A DNA stretch of 64,000 nucleotides from Cristatella mucedo (GCA_009760855.2 WPIO01000018.1:342001-406000); one strand, 5' to 3'. Shown: positions 22,246 to 34,029, counted from the stretch's first letter. Program-made: numbers and translations. The notes: generated by a model from the sequence alone, not told the origin.

Positions 22246-23490
22246 CTACACCTGTGTGGGTGCGACAATATGCAGGGATTAGGTGTGACTGATTTAGCCT
22301 AAATTCAGTGCCTAAGATGCCGATCCTTGCCTTCCGAGGCGGCTTAGGGTGGCATTACGTCAGCTTACGACATAGTAGCCAAACGGTTGATTCATGGCAT
22401 ACGGAGATCTGAATTATTTACCATGCGTAACCACTCTGGCACTTTATTGCTCGGATTGTGGCTACAGTGCACGGCAGTTGCAACGACCTTTTCAAATGAG
22501 CTAATGGGGCAGCGGCACAGGGAGGGTCATGATGTGACCGCATGCAAGCACAGCGTCGGAGAGCCGGATCAATTTCAGCTCGCCTAAAGTACTTGACCAA
22601 TCTCAGGTTGTCGTAACGATCAGGGTCAGAGCAATATGGAGGCAACATTTTTTCCCATTGGGAAAAAAGATACGCAAGCTTTTCAAGTAGGAATTAAGAC
22701 CTGCAAGTAATAAACCTCTCCTCCTGAAACCAATCGCTAGCAGTGCGTCTCTTAATGCACCGTTATCATCCGAAAACCAGAGTTCTTGCGAACATCAAAT
22801 GCGGAAACTGATTCGGCTGTGGCCTGTTTTAAGAGTTTTCCACTCTCCTGTCAGTGTTGTTCTAAAAAGTTACGTGCCTATGGACATCTAAAGCACTTGG
22901 GGCTAAGTCCACAATGCTGGTGGCCGCGTTAGATATGCCGGAGGCTAGGAACCTACTTATTGCTTACAATAATGTACACCTAATGTCGTGTAAATACCGT
23001 CTTTCAAATGCATTCCATAAATATTATTGCTGTTGCTTAGGTTCGTTGCTATGCATTAATAAAAGAAAATTGCTCCAAAGCTAAGGTGCTGTTCCGTGAG
23101 AAACCAAGAGAAACATTCCATGAGAAACAATTCCCAATAATAAGCAACCGTGGTTCATAGGAATTTAAAGACTTGAACTACAGCAAGATAATGGCTGACA
23201 TCGTTGATAAGTTTTCTTATCTGCCTAAGCAGGCCCTACATCTCGACCGGGCTGCCTTAGGTTTACAACAGGCATTAACTAGCTAGATCTACTAAGCCCA
23301 AGCTTTCAACAGTCTACACAAGATGGGACCAACTGCTCGTCGACAAGCACACGAGAACCACTGTAGATCACACTAATCAGTTTAAGCAAAGGCCAAGTCA
23401 AGCTTCTATAAAAATGACATTGTTGACTCACAGATGCACTTTCCAAAAATGCTGACGTCGACCAGCAGCCATGTCCTTAACGACTGGCAG

Positions 23491-24900
23491 CTTAGTATCC
23501 TAACCAGCGATCCCTGAGATGATTTAGCTGACCGCTGCCCTTGCTTCTTTGAAAATAAATAGACGTCACCAGGCAGGCCATCCCTAAGGCAGCAGCATCT
23601 TACCTGGAATCATGTCCCTCAATACCATGCTGAACCTCAAAGTCTACGTTCAAGGTCACTGGTTACCTCGTTTAGAAGTCCCTTTGCAGAAAATGTAAAG
23701 CGCCTAGAGAGAGATTGAGTTATCTGAGGGCGCTCTATCAAGTGCATTATTATTTTTATTATTCTTATTCATATCTCAATCGAAGTAGACAGCCAATCAT
23801 CTAGACCCGATTCTTACTCTCGTACTTCTACGATGCATAGATCTGCTGCTGCTATGTTTAACCTACATCATAATTATGTCATCAGCCTCAAGTGGAGTCC
23901 CAACCCCTTTCAAATTGGCTGTAGGCAGGTCACTATTCCAGAAAGCAACACTAGACCAAGAGAATTGAGAAACTCTTGCCTAATCTTACTTGCAACCATT
24001 CCCATCAAATACACTGGAAGGAGTAGTGGCAGATCGGATTAACAAACATAATGAAACTTCGAATCTAGCTAGTAAGCTACAGCCTTGTTTTAGAGGTAAT
24101 GTATTGCTAAAGTCGGCATAGCTCTGGTTGTAGTACGACCTACGTTGGAAAGCAGTCTTGGGTATAGTATCTGCTTGTTTCGCTCGATCTTACATCAGCT
24201 TTTGATGCTATTGATCAACAAGTCTTTCTTGGGCGCTTTTAATTTCGCATAGGGATCACTGGCATTGCACTGCAATGATTCACGTCCGAATTTAGTGGGT
24301 GACTCCAAAAAGTTGATGGAAATAAACTCAAATCGCATGAAGAACCTCTGAAGTATTGGATGCGTCACGGCGTAGTGCTTTGTCGAGTTCTTCTCACGGT
24401 TTACAATTTCTCTGCTGCCGATGTTTCCTTCAGGCACAATCTAGGCTTTCACCTTTACCCAGATGACACTAGCTTGTATTCTTTCCTTCGATTCTTTCCA
24501 GCCCTCCAGCTCTTATAATTCTCTCAGCTCTCTCTTCATCTGCATGTACTGACGGAATCTTCACATGGATGGCAACAGACTTTCTTATATTAAAAATATT
24601 TTCGAATCAACGTACTACTTACGGGCTAACCAAGCGCGAATCCGAAACTAGTCAGTCTACTGCAAAAGATGTGCCCTGCTAGCATAGATCCTGGTTGATC
24701 TGCACGATCTCAATCGGCGTGCACGACATCTGGGCGTCTTGTGCAGGAGGTGACTTTTCATCAGGCATCGTACCGATTTCAAATTGAATTTACCTTGATA
24801 TTCACTGGCAGAAGGTTTTCCGATGATTTTAATGGGCAGAACTTTGAGCCACTACTATTTAGTTGAACTCAGAGAGAAGCGGCTAACCCAAATCTATAGC
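23491..24900 (+). mobile_element. Decayed LINE-1 after unit F
   Basis: The plus strand carries the pre-RT linker (about 23,520-23,640) and RT start (23,830-24,080). The catalytic region follows near 24,440-24,480, with text FHLYPDDTSLY in place of the usual YADD box, so one position of the box is changed. The coding capacity is destroyed. A LINE tail from another copy is inserted at 23,681-23,770. Confidence 0.7.
23681..23770 (+). mobile_element. LINE-1 3' tail inserted in the LINE after unit F
   Basis: It starts CCTTTGCAGAAAATGTAAAG, followed by GCGCCTAGAGAGAGATTGAG, GGGCGCTCTATCAAGTGC and an ATT tail. It is a short 5'-truncated copy interrupting the older LINE. Confidence 0.8.
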
Positions 24901-26180
24901 TGGTCAAACCTCGAGCATTACCTTATTGATGGGCTTTTGGCCAAGATAGGCCTAGCAAGTTCGAGAATATAAGCTACTAAATCAAAGCTATCGTTAGGCT
25001 ACTATGTAGTCGGTAATGATAATAGCTTGTAGGTGATTTACGAATACTTAGTATTGATATTGTCTAGTGATTTGCATCTTATTACGTGTACTGTGGTCGT
25101 TTACTGGTTGGCGTCTTGCAAATTAAATTCACATTTCTTTGTAAAAATCCATTGATCATTGTCGTCAACTAATTGCTAATAGCTAATGTTTGTAGCGTTT
25201 GTATTTACCCAATGGTTGATTTTGTATTTGGGTTGTTTGTTCTCGCATAATTTAACAAACCTGAGGCTATATCATGCAGAGGTACTCTTTGGATATGGCC
25301 AGCTGTATTTTGCATTAGTTTTTGAGGAGGACTCTTACATTTTCACAATACCAAACAACGAAACAGACTGAGATCAAATCGTGAAAACGTCATTTATAAT
25401 GGGCTGGGCATGCGGATTTAGGAAGATAGATGTCACTTGATGTTATGGTAAGTTCTAAATGTATAGTTACTGTGACAGCACGGTCAAGGTTTTGGTATCC
25501 TGAGAAACGACGCTGTCTGTCAGTCGACGAATGAAACTGAAGAGCGCGACCAGGACCGCCAGCCCTGAGTTCCAGTCAGCAGGTCGTTGTGGCTGAGTTT
25601 TTTGCGCAGGTGCACTTTCATATGCACGTTCTGTAACCTTAAAATTGAATGTCGTGTACCCGAACTTTGTTGCCTGCAAACACTACTCTGCTAAAGTTTC
25701 GCACTGATATCGAGTAGCCCTATGTTCGAAGTAACTAAAAGCAATAAACAAGCCAAAATACTAGAGATCTCTACTTTCGGAGCAAGTCATTTCTTAAACC
25801 TACAGTACTTAGATGAAAAGAACATCGTGTAATCAAGAAGCAGTATAGCGGCGTATCGGCCGAATGCTGTGCTCACTACGTCGGTCACAGCATCAATACA
25901 AGTCAGTACTCGGCTCTCTTCTGTACGAAGCTCGTCTCTCGGGCGACTGAGCTTAGTAACGTCATTACCTAGATTGCTGTTGTGGATGGACGGATTTTGA
26001 ACGTTTCATGCTGAACATCAATTCATTAGAAGCTCTTATTTTACAAAAATCCCCAAGCAAGTGACACAGCTTCATCTAATCCAAACTCACAGTGACGCAA
26101 GCAAGCAAGAGTGGTAAGTGGCAGCATTCACAGTGGCAGCACGCATAAGGACACAAAGGACACAGTTCCTCATTCGTTTC
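24901..26180. other. Unassigned AT-rich sequence
   Basis: I recognise no gene, repeat or RNA here. A 61-codon frame at 25,186-25,371 (rich in F, L and Y) has no recognisable motif. The stretch is the boundary between the repeat array and the GC-rich region. Confidence 0.4.
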
Positions 26181-26189
26181 TGTCATTGG

Positions 26190-27640
26190 AACATCGAGAA
26201 GCAGATTTTTACGCGCCGACTCGGCTCGTCGTTAGCACGTGACGTCGCGGCGCGACTGGGTGAGCTTCTCTGCATCCGGGCGAGGGTCTCTAAAGGGCCC
26301 GATGAGTGGGTGTGGGGTGAGCTCGAGCGGGTGGGGGCGAGACGGAAGAACGAGGATGCGCCCACGCGAGACGGGTCGTTAGATGACGGCTCCTCGGGCC
26401 GTAATCGCTCTGTGACGCATATGGCGTACAGGTTGAATCACCGCCGCAGCCAGCGAACTCTGCTCCGGAGCAGACGAGGAGGTGGAGGAGGAGGAGGAGG
26501 TGGAGGAGGTGGAGCGAGAAGAGGAGCGAGAAGAGGATAGCGCCCGCGCGAGGCCGGTCAACTGGTGCGGTAAATGTCGGCGGCGGCGGCGGCGGCGGCG
26601 GCGGCGATAGGGTCAAGTGACCCGCTCCGCCGTTCGTTACCAATTACGCGCAGCCGTCCGACACGGCCCTGCCCACTGCGAGACAGACCAGAAGCGCGCT
26701 CAGGCACGCCTCACTCGTTAGGCCGTTGGAGCACGGGAGGCCGTTGGGGATTGGGCTGAACAAAGTTAACCACGTGCCACGCCTACAGCAGCGCCGCCGG
26801 CGCGTCGCCGACGGACGCCGACGGCGGCGGTGAAGTGCAGCCCCCCCCCCCGAAAGAAGCGCTCATCCGCTCGCCCGTGGCCGATACGTCGTCGGCTGGG
26901 GCTTGAATCGCGGCAGCCGACGACGCTGCTTTTGTCTCCCCCCCTAACGCCGCCGCCGCAGCCGCCGCCGCCGCCGCCGCCGCCCCCCCGAATCGTGCCT
27001 TCGTCGCCGCGCGAGGGCGAGCGCAGAGAGCTCCGCGAAAAACGCACCGGCTTCGCGAAATCGCTCATTCTCGCTCGGCGGTGGCGCTCGGCGAGCGACG
27101 GGGAGCGACAAAAGCGGGTCGGCGCTCGGCGGCGGCGGCGGCGTGCGAGAGGAGCGGGAGGGACCGGCGCTCGACGCCCCGCGCTCGCGCGGAGAAACGG
27201 CGGTGCGGCGGCTCGCGCCCGCTTGCCCGCTCGACCCATCGAGAGGCGGCGGTCGCACCTCTCGGCCCGCGCCGCGCCGCTCGGCGCGCCACAGCTCGGG
27301 CTAGCGCTCGCCCAGGTTCGCTCAGCCCAGCGCGCGCTGGCTGACGGCCGCAGATCTCGAACGTCGCAGCGGGCACGGCGCTCGCGCGCGGCCAGACGAA
27401 GCGTGAGGCTGCTACGCGAAGCGTGAGGCGCAGCCCGGCGCTCCGAATCGATTTAGGCCTTCTCACCGGAAAGCACTCGACTTAGGCCCTCCCACCGGAA
27501 GTCGGCGAGGCTGACTTCCGGTTGACCTCTTCGAGCGATCACCTAGCGATCTCCTCGGCGTCAACTAGCGTCAGCAGCAGATTGGCGTCACCAGTCGCAG
27601 CAGCCGCTGTCCGCGAAAGTGCACGCGCTTCCGTCGAAAA
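26190..27640. promoter_or_regulatory. CpG-rich block, possible CpG-island promoter
   Basis: A sharp rise in GC and CpG content begins near 26,200 and ends near 27,640. Inside are a GGAGGA run (about 26,478-26,530), a (CGG)n run (26,578-26,606), a C11 run (26,841-26,851) and CCGCCG runs (26,945-26,990). Long frames on both strands are the by-product of high GC and show no domain. Blocks like this often mark promoters and first exons in animals, but I see no defined start site or splice signal that would fix a gene. Confidence 0.35.
26578..26606 (+). repeat. (CGG)n trinucleotide run
   Basis: About nine to ten CGG units within the CpG-rich block. Confidence 0.9.
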
Positions 27641-27975
27641 GGTGCCCAAGTGAGATGCCTACTTAATACCAGCATTAATCTAGTGGTGGATACGGCTGCG
27701 ATTGCCTTCAAGTCGGTTGAGATTGGAAAGAGTGAATTGACCTGCTGCTGAACTCAGATCCACGACCGGCGACGATCATGTTGAAAGATAATTACTTCGC
27801 ATGCATTCATTTTCGTCCGTACGTCAACATTTCGCTTGTACCCGTCAAACTGTCTGGCACGCGCTTCAAGAAGCTACTTCAATCCGCGAGAACATCAGCA
27901 ACCGTCAGTCACCTCTTTTAAAAATCGAATAAAAGTCACTGGAGTGAGTCGTGTTAAAGATCGGTCGTATTCGCA
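27641..27975. other. Unassigned sequence at the edge of the CpG-rich block
   Basis: GC content falls here. I see no recognisable gene or repeat before the SINE. Confidence 0.4.
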
Positions 27976-28135
27976 TGCTGGTTTGGTCAAGCGGTTAAGG
28001 TGCTCGCCCCGACCAAGGTCTGACTGAGGTCGTGGGCTCGAGCCCCGAGGCATATGTGAAGCGCCTGAATAGAGATTAAGTTTTCTTGGGGCGCTATATA
28101 AATTAATTATGTATATATATTATATATTCTTATTC
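27976..28135 (+). mobile_element. tRNA-derived SINE (family 2) with a LINE-1-type tail
   Basis: The head looks like a tRNA with an A-box-like TTTGGTCAAGCGGTTAAGG (27,981 onward) and a B-box-like GGGCTCGAGCCCC (28,034 onward). The 3' part is TGTGAAGCGCCTGAATAGAG...GGGCGCTATATAAATT, the L2-type LINE 3' box, followed by an A/T tail. Sharing a tail with LINE-1 suggests the SINE uses that LINE's reverse transcriptase, as known for L2-tailed SINEs. A damaged relative lies at 38,190-38,260. Confidence 0.75.
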
Positions 28136-28139
28136 ATCA

Positions 28140-29400
28140 CTTCTCACCTAGCGCGTTGACTTCAGTCACGTATTAGGAATGGTCGCTCCACGGAGTCAGC
28201 GTTTGTGCGAGTTCGCGACGACCTTCTCATGTGTGCACAATTAGGTAGAGTCTTGGCCAATTCAAGCTGATCTCTCGTCATCGTTTGATAGCCTTGGTGA
28301 GCAAGTCCTTCTTGAGACCTATCGCCTAGGCATCGCAGACACTGCACTTCAAAGGTTGAGATCCTATCTCTTTGTGAGATATCAGAGCAGTGTCAAGTGA
28401 CAAGGGTCATGCGGCGCGCCTCTTAAATATGGGATGCCCCAGGTATCTACGCTTGGTCTGCCCCTTTATTCACTGCTTAAGCCCTACCTGTTTCCGATCT
28501 GATTTAAATACCAAGTGCAATACAGACTTTATTCTAGGTTGCCTATACATTGCTGTACCTGCGCTTCGGCCCCCCTGTCCTCCCGCGTGTCAAACATTCT
28601 GAGCTCTTATGCAGCATGTATTGCTATCAATGGCACTCACTGAATAGATGACAGCATAATCTCTCTAGTTTAATCACGCAAAAAAATGCGTAATGGTTAT
28701 GATTATGCCTAGTAGTGATCGGAAACCTAAAAGCCTCAGAATGCGCTTAGCTAACACATCTCTGGTACCGTCAGTAAGCGATCTGGTAGTAGTGTTCCAA
28801 AGCGTGGTTTTTACTAAATGACCACTTTGGCACCACAGTCAAGTCTGCTAACTTTTAACTAATTACGTGGCGAACGTCGGGACCGCTTTAGAAAAAGATA
28901 CTGCAGCCAAAATGACTCGGACATTTGCGAATTTCTGTGGCTTACTACTCTGAGGCCCACCTGCTCGTGCAGTAAGATGCTTTAAAGAGGTTGAACAACT
29001 CAGCTACTTGGTTTTTCTGTTGGAAGCGTCGCACGTCGTGCCACTTAATTACACAGTTTCTCACATCCGTTCGTCACTTCCCATCAAGCGGTGCAGTGCC
29101 TCAAGGTTTGTCCCTCACTTTTAAGTCTATTCTCTTACCCCGGCTAATCTATTCGGAAATATAATTGAATCAGGATTCACATTGTAATACACACTTTTCT
29201 GGCGCGTGTCACTTAGCAGTGCCCCTAATCCAAGTCTCATACTGTGGAGTTTTACACTCCAAAAGCCCACAAATAACTTCCATCTTTAATCATAATTTCT
29301 TCCGACTTTACGGGATTTAAAAAAGAACCTAAAAACCCTCCTGTTTGTGGAAGCATTTTCTTGGACCTCGGTAACGAGCTCATTGTGGCCAACCAAATGA
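28140..29400 (+). mobile_element. Decayed LINE-1, plus strand
   Basis: RT-domain text such as STESAFVRVRDDLLMCAQLG (about 28,190-28,255) is followed by the region around 28,290-28,470 (LINE RT order: Y-R-L-G-I-A-D-T-A-L-Q-R). It continues with scattered matches to the C-terminal region and the end of the ORF near 29,320-29,390. Stops occur throughout. Confidence 0.65.
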
Positions 29401-30042
29401 TATGCTACCTGTCCAACGTATGCCAGGTGCACGGAAAGTGATTTTGTTCTCTAAGAGAACTGCAAAAGTATCTAATATGCATTCAAATGTACGCTACTGC
29501 AATCTGACGCGAAGACATTTGGGCAACATGTCATCGAGTAACCAGCATTGCCCCTCGTTGGCCCTCGCTGAGCGGTCCGTCAATCTATATGGTAGTATCT
29601 ATATATAGCCTCAGCGGGCACGTATGTACGTATGCATGCATCTCCATCTGTAACTGTAAAAAACAACAGTGGCTACGTGGAAATGTTGCGTAGATTTTTT
29701 CGTTGCTCAATAAAAACGTGACAAGCTTCCGTTGCGCGTAGGGCAGTCAAAACATTTTTATCTCGCACAGCAAAGAGGTAAGACTGAGAAGCCGAGCTGA
29801 GTCACGAAAGCGGTCAAACAAGTTAGTGGCACGGAGATGGCCGCAGCTCAGCACGGCTGGAAAAGATGCACCTCAGTCTGCAGCAGGAGAGAGCAGCTTA
29901 GCGGGATCGCCCGTTTGGCATTTCGCCGTTTTTTTTAATGCACGCCCGCTTCCTCGATGGCGAGCCCATCGACAAAGACACCTCAGCAAAACCTCCAGTC
30001 AACTTAACCACGCAAAGAATATGTACAGTCGGTTGTGTAGCG

Positions 30043-30044
<2 letters not shown>
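29401..30044. other. Unassigned sequence
   Basis: No gene or repeat recognised up to the AG tract. Confidence 0.4.
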
Positions 30045-30115
<71 letters not shown>

Positions 30116-30243
30116 GGAGAGAGAGAGAGAGACGGAGAGAGAGACGGACGCAGACGGAGAGAGAGACGGACGCAGACGGAGAGAGACGGAGAGAGACGGA
30201 CGCAGACGGACGCAGACGGACGCAGACAGACGCAGACAGACAG
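30045..30243 (+). repeat. AG-rich microsatellite with GACGGA / GACGCA variants
   Basis: A nearly perfect AG run (30,045-30,114) grades into AGAGACGG and ACGCAGACGG units and then ACAGACAG. The plus strand is purine-rich. Frames reading SLSLSL or RERERE here are translations of the repeat. Confidence 0.95.
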
Positions 30244-31541
30244 ATATCAGGGGTTGAGAATCGTTCCGTCGCCGCGACACTTGCGTGGCGCGTACCCTGC
30301 TGTCGCACTTCCTACGACCGCTGCAGTGGCAGGGCTTGCTGGCTACGATTACATGGGTCGTTGGCAGCAGCGGCGGCAGCTAGCTAACCGCCGAGCTGCG
30401 ATGCCGGCTACTCGCCGAGGCGCTTCCGCGAGTAGCCGGAAGTGCCCAGGCCCAACTGCGCTCAACCCCCGTCGAGCCGAGCCGCCATTGACCCGCTGAT
30501 CGTGCCTTTGAAAGCTCCCAGGCTAGGCACCGCCGCAGTCGGCGTCTCGTCGCAGACGGAAGCTTCGCACTTTAGAGCGTGGTCATTGTGGCGGTGACGC
30601 CGTGGTTTAAGTGGATCCAAGGCGCGAAGAGCGGCCGGCTCAGCGAGCAAGAGACGCTGCCAAATCAACGGCGAGGCCAGCGAAAGAACGGTTCCGCACA
30701 AGTTTCGAGCGCCCACGCTTTGCGGAATCGGCGCTAGGCACTAGAGAGCAAGCGTGCCCACAGGCGAGTGCGGCGGCTTCGGAGGCGTCGGGCGGCGGCG
30801 GGCTTCGAAAATTGTCGCCGCAAGGCTTTTGAGCCCCTGGAGACATTTGGTCGTGCAACCGACGTCACGCATGGCATCGCGCGACTTGGTGACATTTAAA
30901 AAGAAGCTCGCCCATTACTGCATTTGCTCCTTCACGGGAGCTGCCCTTTCTGCACTAATGCGTACGCACGCGCGTTCTGCCTAATCAGTTGCATTGCAAA
31001 CGCTGGCTGTACGGCTTCCGTGCGTCCAAACAGAACGCAAAGGTCAGCAAACAAAGCGCTCGTACCGGCGCTAGTCTCAGCGGCCGTGCGACAAATCCTG
31101 GTGACGCCTTAACGTGGCACCGCTTCTAGAGACTTGCAAGCTCTTCACCACGATGCGGGCAATCGCGCTGACAGTAGCGAGAGCAGTGGGCGGCGACGAA
31201 GACGAAGCTCATACACTAGCGCAGCAAGTCCGGCGTATCCGGAAAGTGTACGTCCATTTGACCGCAGCCGAGGGCTACAGGCGTTCAACAGCGGCCATGG
31301 CGTACACGGAGGGCGCCGTGGGCTTGAGCTTAAATCAGCTCACATGCCTAAATGCAATCCGGAAACACATCCGACTGCCGATTCTCCCTGTGTCGGCTGC
31401 TATGCGGCCTCGGCTAAGGTGACTGCAAAATCGGTCGCTAGCCGTTGCAATGAAGGAACTGCGAATAATAATTAGCAGGCATAATATGGCTCGTCATTTC
31501 AGCTCTCGCCGCCATTTCAATGGACATGCTTTCTTTCCAGC
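30244..31541. promoter_or_regulatory. GC/CpG-rich stretch, no gene recognised
   Basis: CpG content is high over most of this stretch (especially 30,270-30,820). Open frames on both strands (for example 31,114-31,422) have no recognisable domain. It could be promoter-proximal DNA or coding sequence I cannot identify. Confidence 0.3.
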
Positions 31542-31590
31542 GAACGTGCAGCGCCTAGAAAGAGACTAGTTCTTTTTAGACACCGGACAA
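31542..31590 (+). mobile_element. LINE-1 3' tail fragment
   Basis: GTGCAGCGCCTAGAAAGAGA followed by TAGTTCTTTTTAG matches the beginning of the LINE-1 3' box. The rest is lost. Confidence 0.6.
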
Positions 31591-31739
31591 ATGTTTTAGC
31601 GTCGGGCATCGCATCATTCGTCGGGCATTAAAATATATTGCGACGCAGGATACAACCGAACGAGCACGCGAGTCGGGCTGCACGGTAAATAGAGTAGACC
31701 GCAATAAGAAATCCCAGTCGGTGCCCTCACTACCACTTT

Positions 31740-33980
31740 CAGTTGATTTGAGATGGATTGTAATGGATTGCGGTATTATCATGGGCGGTTGCCATGCATT
31801 TTTCTTGAGGACGCAAGCGAAATAGCTTAAGAATTAAACCGTAGCAATTTGAATGCAGTGAGATGTTTGGTGCCATGAGGACTAGAGCTTCACCCAGCCC
31901 ACTTCTGGTCATTGTGGGATGAATTGCCGCATTGGCGCGAGAACCTCCGCTGTCGATTGCGACGCATTGCCCCAGGATTGTACGCCCGCGTTGGATTGAC
32001 ATGATACACTTGCACTTAAAAACACGGTGAGCTGTAATACGCCAGGAAAGTTGCAACTTCTTCCAGCCACTTTCAGATCTTTCGGCGAGGTTCGTAGAGG
32101 ACGTCAGTGGTGGCTCCTTTCGAATGCGACATGACTTAAGTTGCTGGACTCACTTTCAAATAAAACAGAAATGCCACAGGCCATAAGAACTAAACCTGTG
32201 TCCCACTCCAATTCGTCGTCAACTTGTGCAAGGAACAACGGTTGGCGGCATTGGCCAGCGCCGTTGCTGTCGATTGCCATGCGTTGCTGTCGATTTTTGT
32301 TCGTTGCTGCCAGTTGCCGTGCGTTGCCCGTAATTGTAAGCGAGTGATTGGTTACAACTATGTGGTTTCAATGCGAGCGTATGGCGTCGCGCTACGCTAG
32401 ACGTGACGCGGTGCTTCGCACACTCAGCCGCTTCCTCGCGATTTGCGTGGGATCACAAAGGATTGCCGTGCTTGGCCGGGTCGTTGATGTCAATTGCCAC
32501 GCCTTGCCCCTGATTGAACGCGTACACCGGGTTAAAATGATGCCTTTGCACTTCTTTCGATATGAGTGAATTTTATATATTTAATGAAATTGGAGCTTAG
32601 TGCTTCCTTTGGTCGACTTGTGACGAATTGTGGTATTGGTCCCGGCCATTGGTGTTGATTGCTGCGCATTGGCCGATGATTATTGAGCTAATTAGATTTC
32701 ATGTGAAATGGCTGCACTTTGAAACCAATGAAGAATGTTATGTGCAGTGTTATATGCAATGTTATATGCAGTAAAAACTTATGGCTTTTTACTGCCAATT
32801 TCTGATCGTGTAGCGGCAGATTCTAGTAGATTAAGCAACTTTCGGCCGAGCCAATGCAGTCTATTGTATGCACAGCCTGAAATTATGCAAATGCAATTGG
32901 TTAAAATAGGGTAGTTGCACTGAAAGCTTAGTTTTCTGAAATATATATATATATATATATTTTAAATTGGACTGATGAGAACTCGATTTTCAGGCCTTTT
33001 TGAAGAGGAATGCAGGGAATAGCGGTATCGACCAGTACCAGTCCAGCCGATTTCCATATATTGTACGTGAAAGCCCAAGGCAGCTACAATGAAGTTGTGC
33101 AAGCAAACTACGAGCGAAGATCACAGAAATTTGCAATCAAAATTAGATCATCTTATGCACGATATGTGGTTGTTTAGCTGCCGATTGCAGTGGATTTAGG
33201 TGGATTGCAGTATGAGATCGGCCGTTGCAGTTATTTGCAGTGCATTTCGTGAAAACACGCTCACAGCGACGCAAAATGTTGCGGTTGCACTTTGAACTGA
33301 GTCAAATCTTACGTGAAATATAACTTGGGGCTTTGCGCTGACGATTTTGGGATGACTTGCAGTGGATTAGCGTGAATTGCGGTATTTGCAAAGGCCATTT
33401 CTAGTGATTGTCTCGCATTGCGAGAGAGCGCGGATGCGAAATGGCTTGAATTTGCATTGGTGTGTGCGTAACGCAGTATTCTTTGATATGCAATGCAAAA
33501 TGGAGCTCGGTGAATTATATTTCCAATCCTATTCTGTGATGGACTGCAGTGAGTTGCCGTATTTCCCCCGGGTCGTTGCAGTCGATTGCAGAGCATCGTT
33601 TCACGAGAACGAACTCTTGGTCATCGAGGAAAACTGTGCGAGTACACTCGTCGCAGAGATTACAGTAATACGCCATCAAAAGAGGAGCTCTCCTACGCTT
33701 AGGAACTCTTTCGCTTTGCGCTGGCATGCAGGCGATTGCGGTGTACTGCGGCAGCAGCTCGGACCATTGCCATTCATTGCCACTGGACATTGTGAGGGCG
33801 CGCAAGCGGAACGGTGCGAAATTGTGAGGGGACTTGAAGTATCGCTCAGTTAAGCGGAAGAATATATTCCAAACTAGCTAAAGTTTTGCCCAGCCGATTT
33901 GCGGCATGTGTCTTTGCAGCCCATTGGCACGCGAGCGCGTGCGCGAAACGGCATGTAATACGGCATACAATACGGTGGGC
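31740..33980 (+). repeat. Degenerate tandem satellite, period about 156-181 bp
   Basis: An anchor close to GGATTGCGGTATT recurs at 31,765, 31,921, about 32,241, 32,460, 32,625, 33,202, 33,374, 33,551, 33,732 and 33,897. The steps are mostly 156-181 bp or multiples of that. After each anchor follow, in order, a CGGCCATTG-like block, a CAGTCGATTGC-like block, GCATTGC and a GCGCG..GCGAAATGG block, and in several copies TTTGCACTTTGAA. About 10-13 monomers fit. An AT run (32,939-32,961) lies within. Frames in it are chance. The monomer is close to a nucleosome repeat in length. Confidence 0.75.
32939..32961 (+). repeat. (AT)n microsatellite
   Basis: A dinucleotide run of about 11 units inside the satellite region. 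Confidence 0.9.
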
Positions 33981-34029
33981 ACCTGAATCCGCCAGTAATA
34001 TTCACTCGCGCTCGGTCTCGCTATAGATC

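Larger units (their letters stand above)
20926..23490 (-). repeat. Composite repeat unit, copy F (reversed)
   Basis: A complete reversed unit from the LINE-tail junction (CTACAGATCTAAGATCTG, about 20,918) to the unit start and LINE junction (about 23,435-23,490). It contains a tRNA-Gly relic split by a SINE and a short LINE-2 tail insertion. The far end (20,930-21,060) matches copy B's end around 6130-6250, which supports the unit's boundary. Confidence 0.82.

Noticed and set aside
1-24900. CRISPR array, because of regularly recurring repeats
   Set aside because: The repeats are kilobases long and imperfect, there are no short spacers or cas genes, and the DNA is eukaryotic.
26118-27466. Overlapping arginine-, alanine- and proline-rich frames in the CpG-rich block
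   Set aside because: Six-frame openness is expected from the GC content; no domain, signal or splice pattern supports any one of them.
29826-30387. Frames rich in RE or SL repeats at 30 kb, 36 kb and 41 kb
   Set aside because: They translate AG/CT microsatellites in all frames and have no independent support.
31740-33853. Frames of 95-158 codons within the satellite region
   Set aside because: They cross satellite monomers on both strands and have no recognisable domain.
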